Assembly: GCA_018241685.1 (NCBI GenBank)
Contig: JAFEDJ010000020.1
Coordinates: 1-64,000, forward strand
Direction: 5' to 3'
Source of the DNA: Pseudomonadota bacterium
GTDB taxonomy: Bacteria > Pseudomonadota > Gammaproteobacteria > Burkholderiales > Rhodocyclaceae
Length of the DNA stretch: 64,000 nucleotides
Below, one piece after another: positions 7,063 to 14,849 of the stretch. Position numbers and translations under genes: made by a program. The number at the start of each line of letters is the position of its first letter. Within the stretch, counting starts at the first letter, position 1. The notes beneath the pieces were generated by a model. That model had not been told where the DNA came from. It was given only the letters and a program-made list of their open reading frames with translations, and made no database searches.

Positions 7063-7089
7063 TATATTCGCCCCCACAGGCTCGGGGGC
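7063..7089 (+). promoter_or_regulatory. Possible late promoter -10 box and hairpin before terminase
   Basis: The gap ahead of the terminase genes holds TATATT (7063-7068), close to a sigma-70 -10 box, and a perfect 6-bp hairpin GCCCCC/GGGGGC (7070-7089, 8-base loop). No convincing -35 box is visible. This is the first clear break in the operon, so a promoter is plausible but unproven. Confidence 0.3.
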
Positions 7090-7100
7090 AGGCAGAGACC

Positions 7101-7568
7101 ATGGCGCAGCGAGGCGGAAAGCGGGAGAACGCCGGCAGAAAACCCGGCATCCCAAATCGGCGCACAATCGGTCGAGAGATCGTCAGCGACGTCATCTTCG
7201 AGGAAATCCAGAAGCGGAATGCCGGCCAGCGCCGCGGTATGACCGTGCTCGAGACCCAGATGAACTTCTGGATGAACCGGGCAGCGAAGATCCAGCGGGA
7301 CAATCCGAACAACTGCGACAAGGACAAGGACTTCCGATACGCCATGGATCAGGCTGGCAGGTTCGCCATGGAACTGACGAAGTACCAGGTCCCGAAGTTC
7401 AAATCGATCGACACGCGGGAGCCGCCGCCACTGCCGAAGGCGCCGACCGAACAAGCGCCCGCTGCAGCCAAGGCCACCAAGACCGCGAAGGTCGTCGACA
7501 TCACTGAGGGGCGACCGGACGACGAGGTCGGAAATATCTACGCGAGGCTCGTCCGTGGCGCTCGTTAG
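7101..7568 (+). CDS. Terminase small subunit (probable)
   Basis: 155 residues. The N-terminus GGKRENAGRKPGIPNRRT is the glycine-arginine motif that opens many phage small terminase subunits, and the gene directly precedes and overlaps the large subunit. The middle is helical (FEEIQKRNAGQRRGM, FWMNRAAKIQRDN). The C-terminal 40 residues are proline- and alanine-rich. The small subunit recognises the packaging site and stimulates the large subunit. The assignment rests on the N-terminal motif and position. Confidence 0.65.
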   Translation: MAQRGGKRENAGRKPGIPNRRTIGREIVSDVIFEEIQKRNAGQRRGMTVLETQMNFWMNRAAKIQRDNPNNCDKDKDFRYAMDQAGRFAMELTKYQVPKFKSIDTREPPPLPKAPTEQAPAAAKATKTAKVVDITEGRPDDEVGNIYARLVRGAR

Positions 7569-9285
7569 AAGCGAGGAGTTTTTCCTCAACAAACGATACG
7601 ACTTCGATTGGCGGCAGCCGAACTACCGCAAGGTCTACCAGAGCCGGTTCGAGGCGCTCCGCGCGATCGAGGAGTGCTCAGAGGCCGAGTTAGAGGCCAT
7701 CAAGGCGCATTATCGGAAAGCGCCAAGCGGGATTGCCGACTTCATCGAAGATTGGGGCATGACGTTCGATCCCCGCGCCGTCGAGAGTGGACGCCAGTCG
7801 GTCATGCCGATGGTGCTTTTCCAGAAACAGCGGGAGTATGTCGATTTCGTCATCGATCGCTGGAAGGCGAAAAAGCCCGGGTTGGTCGAGAAAAGCCGAG
7901 ACGGTGGAATCTCATGGGTGTCGATCGGCATCGGCTGCGCGCTGTGCTCGCTCTATGAGGGCATCGTCATAGGATACGGCTCCCGCAAGACCGAATACGT
8001 CGACAAGGCCGACGCGCCAAAGGCCCTATTCTGGAAGGCCAGGTTCTTTCAGCGCCACATCCCACTGCGGCTCCGCGCCGGCTGGCGCGAGGAGATTGAT
8101 GCGCCGTTCATGCGCATGAAGTTTCCGGAGACCGGATCGTTCATGAACGGCGAGGCCGGCGACGACATCGGCCGCGGCGACCGCGCAGCGATCTACTTCT
8201 TCGACGAGGCCGCGCACGCCGCGCGCGCGATGAAGATCGAGGCAGCACTGTCCCAGACCACCAACTGCCGCATCGACGTCAGCTCCGTGAATGGACCGCC
8301 CCCCAACGTCTTCGCGAAAAAGCGGTTCGGCGGAAAGATCGAGGTCTTCATCTTCGACTGGCGTGACGATCCCCGAAAGGACGAGAATTGGTACAACGAA
8401 CAAGCGGCCATTCTTGACCCGGTCGTCCTCGCGCAAGAAGTCGACCGCGACTATAACGCCGCTGTCGAAGGCACGCTGATCCCCGCAGAGTGGGTGAAAG
8501 CCGCTTTCAATGCATTCGAGACACTCGGCATCGCCCCATCGGGGGAAAAGGTCCTAGGTTTCGACGTTGCCGACGGCGGCAAAGACAAGAACGCGGTGGC
8601 GGGCGGACAAGGCGTCGAGATCAGCATCTGCGAGGAGTGGAGCGGCAAGGGCAGCGATATCTTCGCCAGCACCGAGAGGGTCTTCGCGATCGCTCAGGAA
8701 CACGGCATTCGCCGCGTCCGATACGACGGCGACGGTCTCGGCGCCGGCGTCAAGGGCGACTCCCGGCAGATCAACCAGCGCCGGCACCGCGAGGGGAAGC
8801 CGGCGATCAGCTTCGAGATTTACCGCGGCTCCGACGAAGTGATGGATCCGGAGGGCGAAGACGTGCCTGGCCGCAAGAACATCGACTACTTCGCCAACCG
8901 CAAGGCACAGGAATGGTGGCGGCTGCGAACCCGATTCCTCAAGACCTGGCGATGGGTGACCAGCAAAAAGAAAAACGAGATCGACCCCAACCATCCAGTG
9001 CTGCGGTGTGAACCCCACGAGATCATTTCGATCCGGACGGAGGACATCAAGGACGTCCAGCAACTCGCATCCGAGTTGTCGCAGCCGACATTCAAATCCC
9101 GCGACGACGGCAAAATCATCGTCGATAAGGCCCCCGGCGATTCCAAGACCGAGCGGATGCCGTCCCCGAACAAGGCCGACGCGGTGGTGATCCGGTTCGC
9201 CATGGGTGTCACACCGACGATGCCGAAGATCACCACGAACCTCCTCAACCGCGCCAAGGCATTCAAGCGCCCGGGCTATCGGTAG
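7555..9285 (+). CDS. terL: Terminase large subunit
   Basis: 576 residues. The ATPase has a Walker A-like loop VEKSRDGGISW near residues 110-120 and a Walker B AIYFFDEAAHA near 220. The nuclease has acidic clusters GFDVADGG, RYDGDGLGAG and the late SPNKADAVV. Together they pump DNA into the prohead and cut it. The GTG at 7555 overlaps the small subunit by 14 bases; the next in-frame starts would remove N-terminal helices. Length is normal for the family. Confidence 0.9.
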   Translation: MALVRSEEFFLNKRYDFDWRQPNYRKVYQSRFEALRAIEECSEAELEAIKAHYRKAPSGIADFIEDWGMTFDPRAVESGRQSVMPMVLFQKQREYVDFVIDRWKAKKPGLVEKSRDGGISWVSIGIGCALCSLYEGIVIGYGSRKTEYVDKADAPKALFWKARFFQRHIPLRLRAGWREEIDAPFMRMKFPETGSFMNGEAGDDIGRGDRAAIYFFDEAAHAARAMKIEAALSQTTNCRIDVSSVNGPPPNVFAKKRFGGKIEVFIFDWRDDPRKDENWYNEQAAILDPVVLAQEVDRDYNAAVEGTLIPAEWVKAAFNAFETLGIAPSGEKVLGFDVADGGKDKNAVAGGQGVEISICEEWSGKGSDIFASTERVFAIAQEHGIRRVRYDGDGLGAGVKGDSRQINQRRHREGKPAISFEIYRGSDEVMDPEGEDVPGRKNIDYFANRKAQEWWRLRTRFLKTWRWVTSKKKNEIDPNHPVLRCEPHEIISIRTEDIKDVQQLASELSQPTFKSRDDGKIIVDKAPGDSKTERMPSPNKADAVVIRFAMGVTPTMPKITTNLLNRAKAFKRPGYR

Positions 9286-9333
9286 CGGTCAGGCCCCTGC
9301 TATAAGTCCTCGACTCCGAACTGAGGGCGCATC

Positions 9334-12156
9334 GTGACCATCAAAGACACCAGCACCACCCGTGAACGCCTCGCTGCACGCCGCGCAGCGTTTAAGCAGC
9401 GGACCGCTGCGGTGGTTGCGTCGCCGGCCAAGACCGCCAAGGCTGCCGCCCCCGCAAAGGTCGCCCAAGTCGCACCGAGTCGCCCGGTGCCGCCGCTCAA
9501 GAAGCCAGAACCGCCGAAGGTCACCGTCATCGAGGGCGGCAAACCGAAGCAGCTCAAAATCAGCGACACCCTGATCGCACGCGCCAAGATGATGCGCCAT
9601 CAAGGCCAGCACCTCGTCCCAGCAACGGAGGTATTCGCCCCGGCCAAGCCGCCCCCGGGCGTCGTCCCGCCGGGTGCCGAAGTCGCGATGGACTCGGCAC
9701 TGTCGGGCGCCACCACATGGGCCGGCGGAATGGGCAATCAGTGGATGGTCCAATTCGGGTATGCGGGCGGTCTGACGTTCCCCGGATATCCGCTGCTGGC
9801 TGAACTTGCGCAGCGCACCGAATACCGGAAGCCATCCGAGCGCCTCGCAACCGAGATGACCCGGAAGTGGATCAAACTCACGTCGACCGGCGACGAGGAC
9901 AAGACCGAGAAGCTGAAAAAGCTCAATGAATTTCTGGAGAACATCAAACTCCGGCAGGCTTGCGAACGGTTGCCGTTCTACGACGGCATCATGGGCCGCG
10001 CGCACCTCTATCTCGACACCGGCGACACCGACAGCGCAGAAGAACTCCTGCTACCACTCGGCAATGGCCGAAACACCATCAGCAAGAGCAAGGTCAGCCC
10101 GGAAAAGCCCCTGCAGCGGATCCAAGTCGTCGATCCGACATGGGTCTATCCCTCGAAGTACAACTCCATCGATCCGCTCAAGCCGGATTGGCTCAGACCA
10201 TCGACGTGGTTCGCGATGGGGAAGGAAATCCATAGCTCGCGGCTGCTGCCGTTCATCGGCCGCGAGGTGCCGGACCTGATGAAGGCCGCGTTCAACTTCG
10301 GCGGCCTCTCGCTGACTCAGATGCTGATGCCATACGTCGACAACTGGACGTCGACGCGCCAGCACATCAACCGCCTCATCGGGAACTTCTCGAAGAACGG
10401 CATCAAGACCGACATGCAGCAGATGCTGGCACCGAACCCGGACGGTGGCGGCATCAGCGGCGGCGACAACCTCATGAACCGCATCCAGTTCTACACCGAC
10501 CTGCAGGACAATAGTGGGCTGATGGTGCTGGACGTCAGCACCAAAGAAGAGTTTTTCCAGCACAACACCCCGCTCGGCACACTCGACGCGCTGCAGTCGC
10601 AATCGCTCGAGCAGATGTGCCTGCCGACCGGAATGCCGGTGATCATCCTGCTCGGCCTGACCCCGCAGGGATTGAACGCCTCCTCCGAGGGCGAGATGCG
10701 GGCATGGGAAGCGTGGGTTGAAGCCTACCAAAAGCACTTCTACGGCGACGCCATCCAGCGCGTGATCGACTTCGCCCAACTCTCGCTCTGGGGCCAGGTC
10801 GACGAGTCCATCGGCTTCGAGTGGGTGCCGCTGCGGACCTTGGACGAAAAGGAACTGGCGGAGACGCGAACGAAGGACTCCGAGCGCGACATGAAGTACG
10901 TCGACGGAGGCGTCCTGCACCCGCTGGAGGTGCGCCAGAAGCTCGCCGCCGACCCGCTCTCGGGCTACTCCAATATCGACGCCGACGACGTGCCGGAGCC
11001 GCCGGAACCGGACGACGGCGGATTCCCCCCCGGTGGCGGCGGCGAGCAGCCCCCGGGCGGCCCAGAGGCCGGCGCTGAGGGGCATAGCGAGCAGGGGGAG
11101 GGTGGTGACAGCGCCGAAGGCCCTTTCGCGCGTGACGGGGCGGATTGGGACGAATCCAAGCACCCCCGCGCCAAGAACGGACAATTCGACTCCGGTGGTG
11201 GGAAGGCCACAAAACCGGCCGCGAAGGCCCAAGCCGCCGGCGGTAAGGCTGAGACGGCCACGGCCGGAGGCAGATCGGCGCCGGCGCCGACCTTCAAGTC
11301 CAAAAAGGACCTCGTCGGCCACCTTCTGAAAGAGGGCACGACAGCCAAGGAAATCCTCGCGGCCACCGGCTGGCCGACCGTCAGCGTTCCGGCCCAAGCC
11401 GCGGCGGCTGGCCTGCGGCTGGAGAAGTTCAAGGACGGCGGCGAGACCAGGTACCGCGGCATCCCCATGACGGACGCCGAACTGGCGGAGCGGGACGCCG
11501 CGCGCGCCGCGCGCGCCGCTGCCAAGCGCGGCAATAAGCCCCCAGCGGCACGTGGCTGGCGCAGCCGGGATGCCTCGACCTTCACGCTGACGGAGTTCGT
11601 CTCGTCGATCGGCGGCATCAAGCCGACGGCGGACGTGAAGGCGATTTTCTCCGGCGAAAACCCCTTCATCCCGGGATTCGGGCGCCTCCTGCGCAAGGAC
11701 GGCATGACCCCGGACCGCGCCCGCGAGGCGGCCGTGGAGGCTGGGTATCTCCATGATGCCGGCCGCGAAAGTGGTGGGGAGACCCAGAGCACCATCAACC
11801 AACTCCTCGAGGCGCTGGACGCCGACGCCCGGGGCAAAAAACAGTATCGCCTTGGACAGGGTAATCAGGCACAAATCGAGGCCGAGAGCCGCGTAGATGC
11901 TGATGAGCAGCGCCATCGCATGGAAGGTGCCCTCGACGATGCCCTCGAAGGCGTCGGCATGAAGTCCACCGACCTCGCGCCGGCGATGCGTGACCGCACG
12001 ATCGAGATCATGGAGCGCGAGGGTATCCACGACCCGATCGAGGCATACGAGAAAGCGATGATGGAGCAGGATCAGCGCGACATCGACGCCGGCGACGAAC
12101 CGGATCGAGTCGACGAGATCCCGGGATGGGATGGGCCAGATGACGATTTCAGATGA
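9334..12156 (+). CDS. Giant portal protein (DUF1073-type) with DUF3489 and C-terminal extension
   Basis: 940 residues with a GTG start. Residues of about 100-560 match DUF1073-type portal proteins (FNFGGLSLTQMLMPYVD, GMPVIILLGLTPQGLNASSE, FYGDAIQRVIDFAQL), which form the dodecameric DNA channel. A proline-glycine linker leads to WDESKHPRAKNGQF (about 605). A DUF3489 DNA-binding-like domain follows (ILAATGWPTVSVPAQA, about 652-710), then a domain with NPFIPGFGRLLRKDGM and AREAAVEAGYLHD (about 750-830), also seen in large phage polyproteins. Most portals of this type are 450-550 residues, so the C-terminal 350 residues are additions. They could act inside the head or be ejected. The same DUF3489 motif recurs at 63416. 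Confidence 0.85.
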   Translation: MTIKDTSTTRERLAARRAAFKQRTAAVVASPAKTAKAAAPAKVAQVAPSRPVPPLKKPEPPKVTVIEGGKPKQLKISDTLIARAKMMRHQGQHLVPATEVFAPAKPPPGVVPPGAEVAMDSALSGATTWAGGMGNQWMVQFGYAGGLTFPGYPLLAELAQRTEYRKPSERLATEMTRKWIKLTSTGDEDKTEKLKKLNEFLENIKLRQACERLPFYDGIMGRAHLYLDTGDTDSAEELLLPLGNGRNTISKSKVSPEKPLQRIQVVDPTWVYPSKYNSIDPLKPDWLRPSTWFAMGKEIHSSRLLPFIGREVPDLMKAAFNFGGLSLTQMLMPYVDNWTSTRQHINRLIGNFSKNGIKTDMQQMLAPNPDGGGISGGDNLMNRIQFYTDLQDNSGLMVLDVSTKEEFFQHNTPLGTLDALQSQSLEQMCLPTGMPVIILLGLTPQGLNASSEGEMRAWEAWVEAYQKHFYGDAIQRVIDFAQLSLWGQVDESIGFEWVPLRTLDEKELAETRTKDSERDMKYVDGGVLHPLEVRQKLAADPLSGYSNIDADDVPEPPEPDDGGFPPGGGGEQPPGGPEAGAEGHSEQGEGGDSAEGPFARDGADWDESKHPRAKNGQFDSGGGKATKPAAKAQAAGGKAETATAGGRSAPAPTFKSKKDLVGHLLKEGTTAKEILAATGWPTVSVPAQAAAAGLRLEKFKDGGETRYRGIPMTDAELAERDAARAARAAAKRGNKPPAARGWRSRDASTFTLTEFVSSIGGIKPTADVKAIFSGENPFIPGFGRLLRKDGMTPDRAREAAVEAGYLHDAGRESGGETQSTINQLLEALDADARGKKQYRLGQGNQAQIEAESRVDADEQRHRMEGALDDALEGVGMKSTDLAPAMRDRTIEIMEREGIHDPIEAYEKAMMEQDQRDIDAGDEPDRVDEIPGWDGPDDDFR

Positions 12157-12334
12157 TCTGCTGCCGCGCTCGATCGCGACACCGGAGCAGCACCGCCGCC
12201 GCGCCGCGCAACTTCGCGAGGCTGGCCGCAAGGAAAAGGCCGAGCAGTTCGAGAAGCTCGCCGACATGATCGAACGCCGGGACAAGGCCATCGACGACGC
12301 GCTCGGTGTCGATGCCGGAGAAGGCGAAGTCTGA
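12131..12334 (+). CDS. Small helical protein between portal and head protein
   Basis: 67 residues from ATG 12131; an ATG at 12140 is equally possible. It overlaps the end of the portal gene, and its stop overlaps the next ATG (TGATG). The sequence is one charged helical hairpin (QHRRRAAQLREAGRKEKAEQ, FEKLADMIERRDKAIDD). Function unknown; its position suggests a role in head assembly. Confidence 0.6.
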   Translation: MGQMTISDDLLPRSIATPEQHRRRAAQLREAGRKEKAEQFEKLADMIERRDKAIDDALGVDAGEGEV

Positions 12335-14241
12335 TGGCAGCGCGGAAACGCCTGAAAGTCAAAGGCAAGGTCGTCCGCGCGGTCCGGCCGAATGTCGGTC
12401 TGGAGATTCTGTACCGGAAGCGCCTCTACAAGCTCGTCGACGACATGTGCCGATCGGTGCAGTGGTGGGTGACGGCCGGCTATCGCCGCGTCAAGCCGGA
12501 ACTGGCAATGGACGCTCCGGCCGATCCACCGGTTGTGAAGGTGGTCAACATCGGCGGCGCGCGGCCATGGATGGCCATGATCGGGGGCCAGCCACTCCGG
12601 GCCGACACCGGATACGAGTTGCGATTCGCCACGGAAGAGAATGCGCGGCGCGCGGCGCGCAGATTCCTTGGTGAGATGCTGCCGGCCGACGAGATGCAAG
12701 CCATCATGGCGGACCTCACGGCTCAATGGCAGGCAGCCTTCGATGAAGGCGCCGAGAGGATGGCTCGATCATTCTCCAAGGAATCCTCGAAGTTCACCGA
12801 CGCCCAGATGCGAAAGACTCTGGCCGACGCCGGCTTCACAGTCCGCTTTACGCCGACTCCGGCGCAGATCGACGTCCTCCGGGCTTCGGTTCATGAGAAC
12901 GTGGCGCTGATCAAGTCCATCCCGCAGCAATATCTCAAGAACGTCGAGGGTCTGGTGATGCGATCGGTCCAGCGCGGCCGCGATCTCTCCACGCTCTACG
13001 AAGACCTCCAGAAACAGCACGGGGTGACGCGCCGTCGCGCCGCGCTCATTGCGCGAGATCAAAACAATAAGGCCACCTCGGTGTTTCAGGAGACCCGGCG
13101 CAAGGAACTCGGCATCACCCAGGCGATCTGGATGCACTCGCACGGCGGAAAGACCCCGCGGCCGACGCACGTCGCCATGGACGGAAAGCTCTACGACGTG
13201 AACAAGGGCATGTGGGACTCGCACGAAGGGAAGTTCGTTTTCCCCGGACAGTTGATAAACTGCTTCCCGGGAGATGAGGTGGTCCACCTAGACCGGAATA
13301 TTCGGACCCTTTGGCGTTCGTTTTTCGATGGACCAATGGTCCACATCCGTGTGGGTGCCGATCTGCTCAAGGGTACATTTAACCACCCAATACTCACCAG
13401 CCGTGGGTGGTTGCCGATGAATGAAGTTCAGTGCGGCGACGATGTCGTCTGCATGGCGGGTGAGGGTGGCGGCGTCGTTCGCGACCAGAAAGACCATACG
13501 ATATCGTTCGCCGATCTTTTCGATGCGGCTTCGCGTGTTTTTGTTCAGGTGCGCCGAGATGCTCGCGGTTTTAATTTCCACGGCCAAATCCCAGACGACG
13601 ATGTCGATGAGATAGAGATCGTTGACCAAGACCTGCTGCTGAAAATCCTCCCCAGCTTGCGCCAAGATGAAGGCGACCTCTCGTTCGCCAAATCCAATGG
13701 CGGGGTTGAGGGATCCCGTCTCAGCCGATCTCTGCATGTTACGCACGCGGACGGACCGAGCTTTACGCAAAAGAGCTCTTCGCTCATCGACGGAGGCGCG
13801 GTTCATACGTCTGATGTTCGCGTGGCTTCGATTGCGCATCACACCGTTCCGCTTGAGGACCTGGCGGATATTGGAGGCGGAGTGTCGAGGAAATCCCAAC
13901 TCGGATGCTATAGCGGTGGTGCCGTAGCCGAGCTTGTAAAGCCCCAAAATAACATCGGTGAAAGCGGTCCAGTTGATGCGCCCATCAACGGCAATCCCTT
14001 GGGCGCGGACCTTCTTGGACAGTTCGTCGGGATTGCAGCCGATCGCGGCTGCCGCAGCTTTGCATGTGGCACCACTCGCTATGAGTTTCGCCGCGTGATC
14101 GATAAGGCTGTCGGGGATTTTTCTGGACATGTCTACACCATGGAGACCGGGGTCGGTGTCTATAGCGTTGGTGCAGCAAGAATACAGGCAAAAAATTGCC
14201 GCTGCGTCAGTAAATCCGTCATTCCGGCGCTGAAATCGTGA
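12334..14241 (+). CDS. Mu F-like minor head protein interrupted by an intein
   Basis: 635 residues. The flanking parts (1-309 and 622-635) form a phage head morphogenesis protein of the Mu gpF/SPP1 gp7 family: RRRAALIARDQNNKATSVFQ, then IWMHSHGGKTPRPTH, GKLYDVNKGMWD and FVFPGQLINC. The family normally ends PGQLINCRC. Here LIN is followed by a 312-residue insertion beginning CFPGDEVV and ending IQAKN, after which CRCVSKSVIP resumes. Excision would give a 323-residue protein of normal size. The family helps assemble and mature the procapsid. The insertion is annotated separately. Confidence 0.88.
   Translation: MAARKRLKVKGKVVRAVRPNVGLEILYRKRLYKLVDDMCRSVQWWVTAGYRRVKPELAMDAPADPPVVKVVNIGGARPWMAMIGGQPLRADTGYELRFATEENARRAARRFLGEMLPADEMQAIMADLTAQWQAAFDEGAERMARSFSKESSKFTDAQMRKTLADAGFTVRFTPTPAQIDVLRASVHENVALIKSIPQQYLKNVEGLVMRSVQRGRDLSTLYEDLQKQHGVTRRRAALIARDQNNKATSVFQETRRKELGITQAIWMHSHGGKTPRPTHVAMDGKLYDVNKGMWDSHEGKFVFPGQLINCFPGDEVVHLDRNIRTLWRSFFDGPMVHIRVGADLLKGTFNHPILTSRGWLPMNEVQCGDDVVCMAGEGGGVVRDQKDHTISFADLFDAASRVFVQVRRDARGFNFHGQIPDDDVDEIEIVDQDLLLKILPSLRQDEGDLSFAKSNGGVEGSRLSRSLHVTHADGPSFTQKSSSLIDGGAVHTSDVRVASIAHHTVPLEDLADIGGGVSRKSQLGCYSGGAVAELVKPQNNIGESGPVDAPINGNPLGADLLGQFVGIAADRGCRSFACGTTRYEFRRVIDKAVGDFSGHVYTMETGVGVYSVGAARIQAKNCRCVSKSVIPALKS
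13261..14196 (+). mobile_element. Intein in minor head protein
   Basis: Residues 310-621 of the head protein. Block A starts at Cys310 (CFPGDEVV), block B is GTFNHPILTSRGWLP, and blocks F and G are GHVYTMETGVGVYSVG and QAKN. The +1 residue is Cys622, so standard Cys1/Asn/Cys+1 splicing chemistry is available. The penultimate residue is Lys rather than the usual His, which is tolerated in some inteins but may slow Asn cyclisation. The central part has no LAGLIDADG or HNH motif on this strand. The endonuclease is instead readable on the opposite strand at 13288-14130. Confidence 0.85.
13288..14130 (-). CDS. Antisense homing endonuclease within the intein (HTH plus PD-(D/E)XK/Vsr-like)
   Basis: 280 residues on the strand opposite the intein and lying entirely inside it. 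Residues 13-46 and 60-96 are helix-turn-helix units (ATCKAAAAAIGCNPDELSKK; LGYGTTAIASELGF). The nuclease core has GERE (about 148-151), a beta strand with Asp176 (YLIDIVVW), then AVEIK (183-187), an Arg-rich helix (RSRIEKIGERYR) and FLVAND. It ends with PPTAGEYWVV. This order matches Vsr/PD-(D/E)XK-type endonucleases of phages, from memory. Codons look natural (high G/C at position 3). The ATG at 14130 was chosen as the last start before the first HTH; its ribosome-binding site is weak. Each antisense codon is the exact reverse complement of a sense codon. Confidence 0.7.
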   Translation of the reverse strand: MSRKIPDSLIDHAAKLIASGATCKAAAAAIGCNPDELSKKVRAQGIAVDGRINWTAFTDVILGLYKLGYGTTAIASELGFPRHSASNIRQVLKRNGVMRNRSHANIRRMNRASVDERRALLRKARSVRVRNMQRSAETGSLNPAIGFGEREVAFILAQAGEDFQQQVLVNDLYLIDIVVWDLAVEIKTASISAHLNKNTRSRIEKIGERYRMVFLVANDAATLTRHADDIVAALNFIHRQPPTAGEYWVVKCTLEQIGTHTDVDHWSIEKRTPKGPNIPV

Positions 14242-14441
14242 ATCTCCCGCCGTATCTGATGGTGTTGATTCTGCCATCCGGGGAGTTCTGCGCGCACCGC
14301 AGCGTGATCGGTGTCTCCTCTGAGGAGATGGACGAGATGATCGCCGGCCGCGTCCGGCAGATGCGCATGGAGCAGATCAATTGCTCCCTCATCGATCAAT
14401 TGGAATGCCTCCGAGAGGCGGAGCCGGCCGGTCGCTGCTGA
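14238..14441 (+). CDS. Small hypothetical protein
   Basis: 67 residues. The GTG start overlaps the head protein stop, so it is probably translationally coupled. It has a hydrophobic N-terminal strand (YLMVLILPSGEF) and a helical C-terminus. The first ATG would drop ten residues. Function unknown. Confidence 0.5.
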   Translation: MNLPPYLMVLILPSGEFCAHRSVIGVSSEEMDEMIAGRVRQMRMEQINCSLIDQLECLREAEPAGRC

Positions 14442-14508
14442 AAACGGCGTGACGAAAAAAAAACGGCGTGTTATCTCTCCCCGCATCAACATTTGGTGGT
14501 GGCACCAA
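14441..14508 (+). promoter_or_regulatory. Direct repeat and hairpin upstream of 14526
   Basis: AAAACGGCGTG occurs at 14441-14451 and again at 14460-14470. It is followed by a perfect 6-bp hairpin TTGGTG/CACCAA (14493-14508, loop GTGG) just ahead of the ribosome-binding site AAGGGGAG. The arrangement could modulate translation of the gene at 14526 or be part of a promoter. No -10 or -35 boxes are convincing. Confidence 0.35.
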
Positions 14509-14525
14509 CAAAGGGGAGCAAGATC

Positions 14526-14849
14526 ATGACAGACGCCGATACCGACCAAGTCCGCGAGGGGATGCCGTCCTCTGATCCGCTCATCGGCGAGGCCGTCGAA
14601 AAGCTCAAAGCCGAACTCGGAAAAGACATCGAGGCGGCGATCGCGCTTATCACCGAAAACGTGAAACAACTCCTTGAGGCCCTCGGTCTCCGGATTGATG
14701 GAGTTGAGGAGCGTCTCTCCAAGCTCGAAGCACCCGGCGACGCCCGCGATCTCGGTGAACCGGTGCCGACGGCAGAGGGCCTGCAATCCCCCACCGTGAC
14801 CTTGGCGGACCGCGTCAGCCGCCTCGAAGGCAAGCTCAAGCACCTCTGA
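14526..14849 (+). CDS. Coiled-coil protein before the prohead protease
   Basis: 107 residues with a good ribosome-binding site (AAGGGGAGC). It is acidic and helical (AVEKLKAELGKDIEAAIALI, RIDGVEERLSKLE) with a C-terminal coiled coil (LADRVSRLEGKLK). Its stop overlaps the next ATG. It may be a small scaffold or assembly factor, judged only from position. Confidence 0.6.
   Translation: MTDADTDQVREGMPSSDPLIGEAVEKLKAELGKDIEAAIALITENVKQLLEALGLRIDGVEERLSKLEAPGDARDLGEPVPTAEGLQSPTVTLADRVSRLEGKLKHL

Noticed and set aside
10051-12726. 891-codon open frame on the minus strand opposite the portal gene
   Set aside because: High G+C with biased codons leaves long antisense frames open. The translated sequence is H-, R- and V-rich with no domain pattern, and the plus strand has a clear portal protein.
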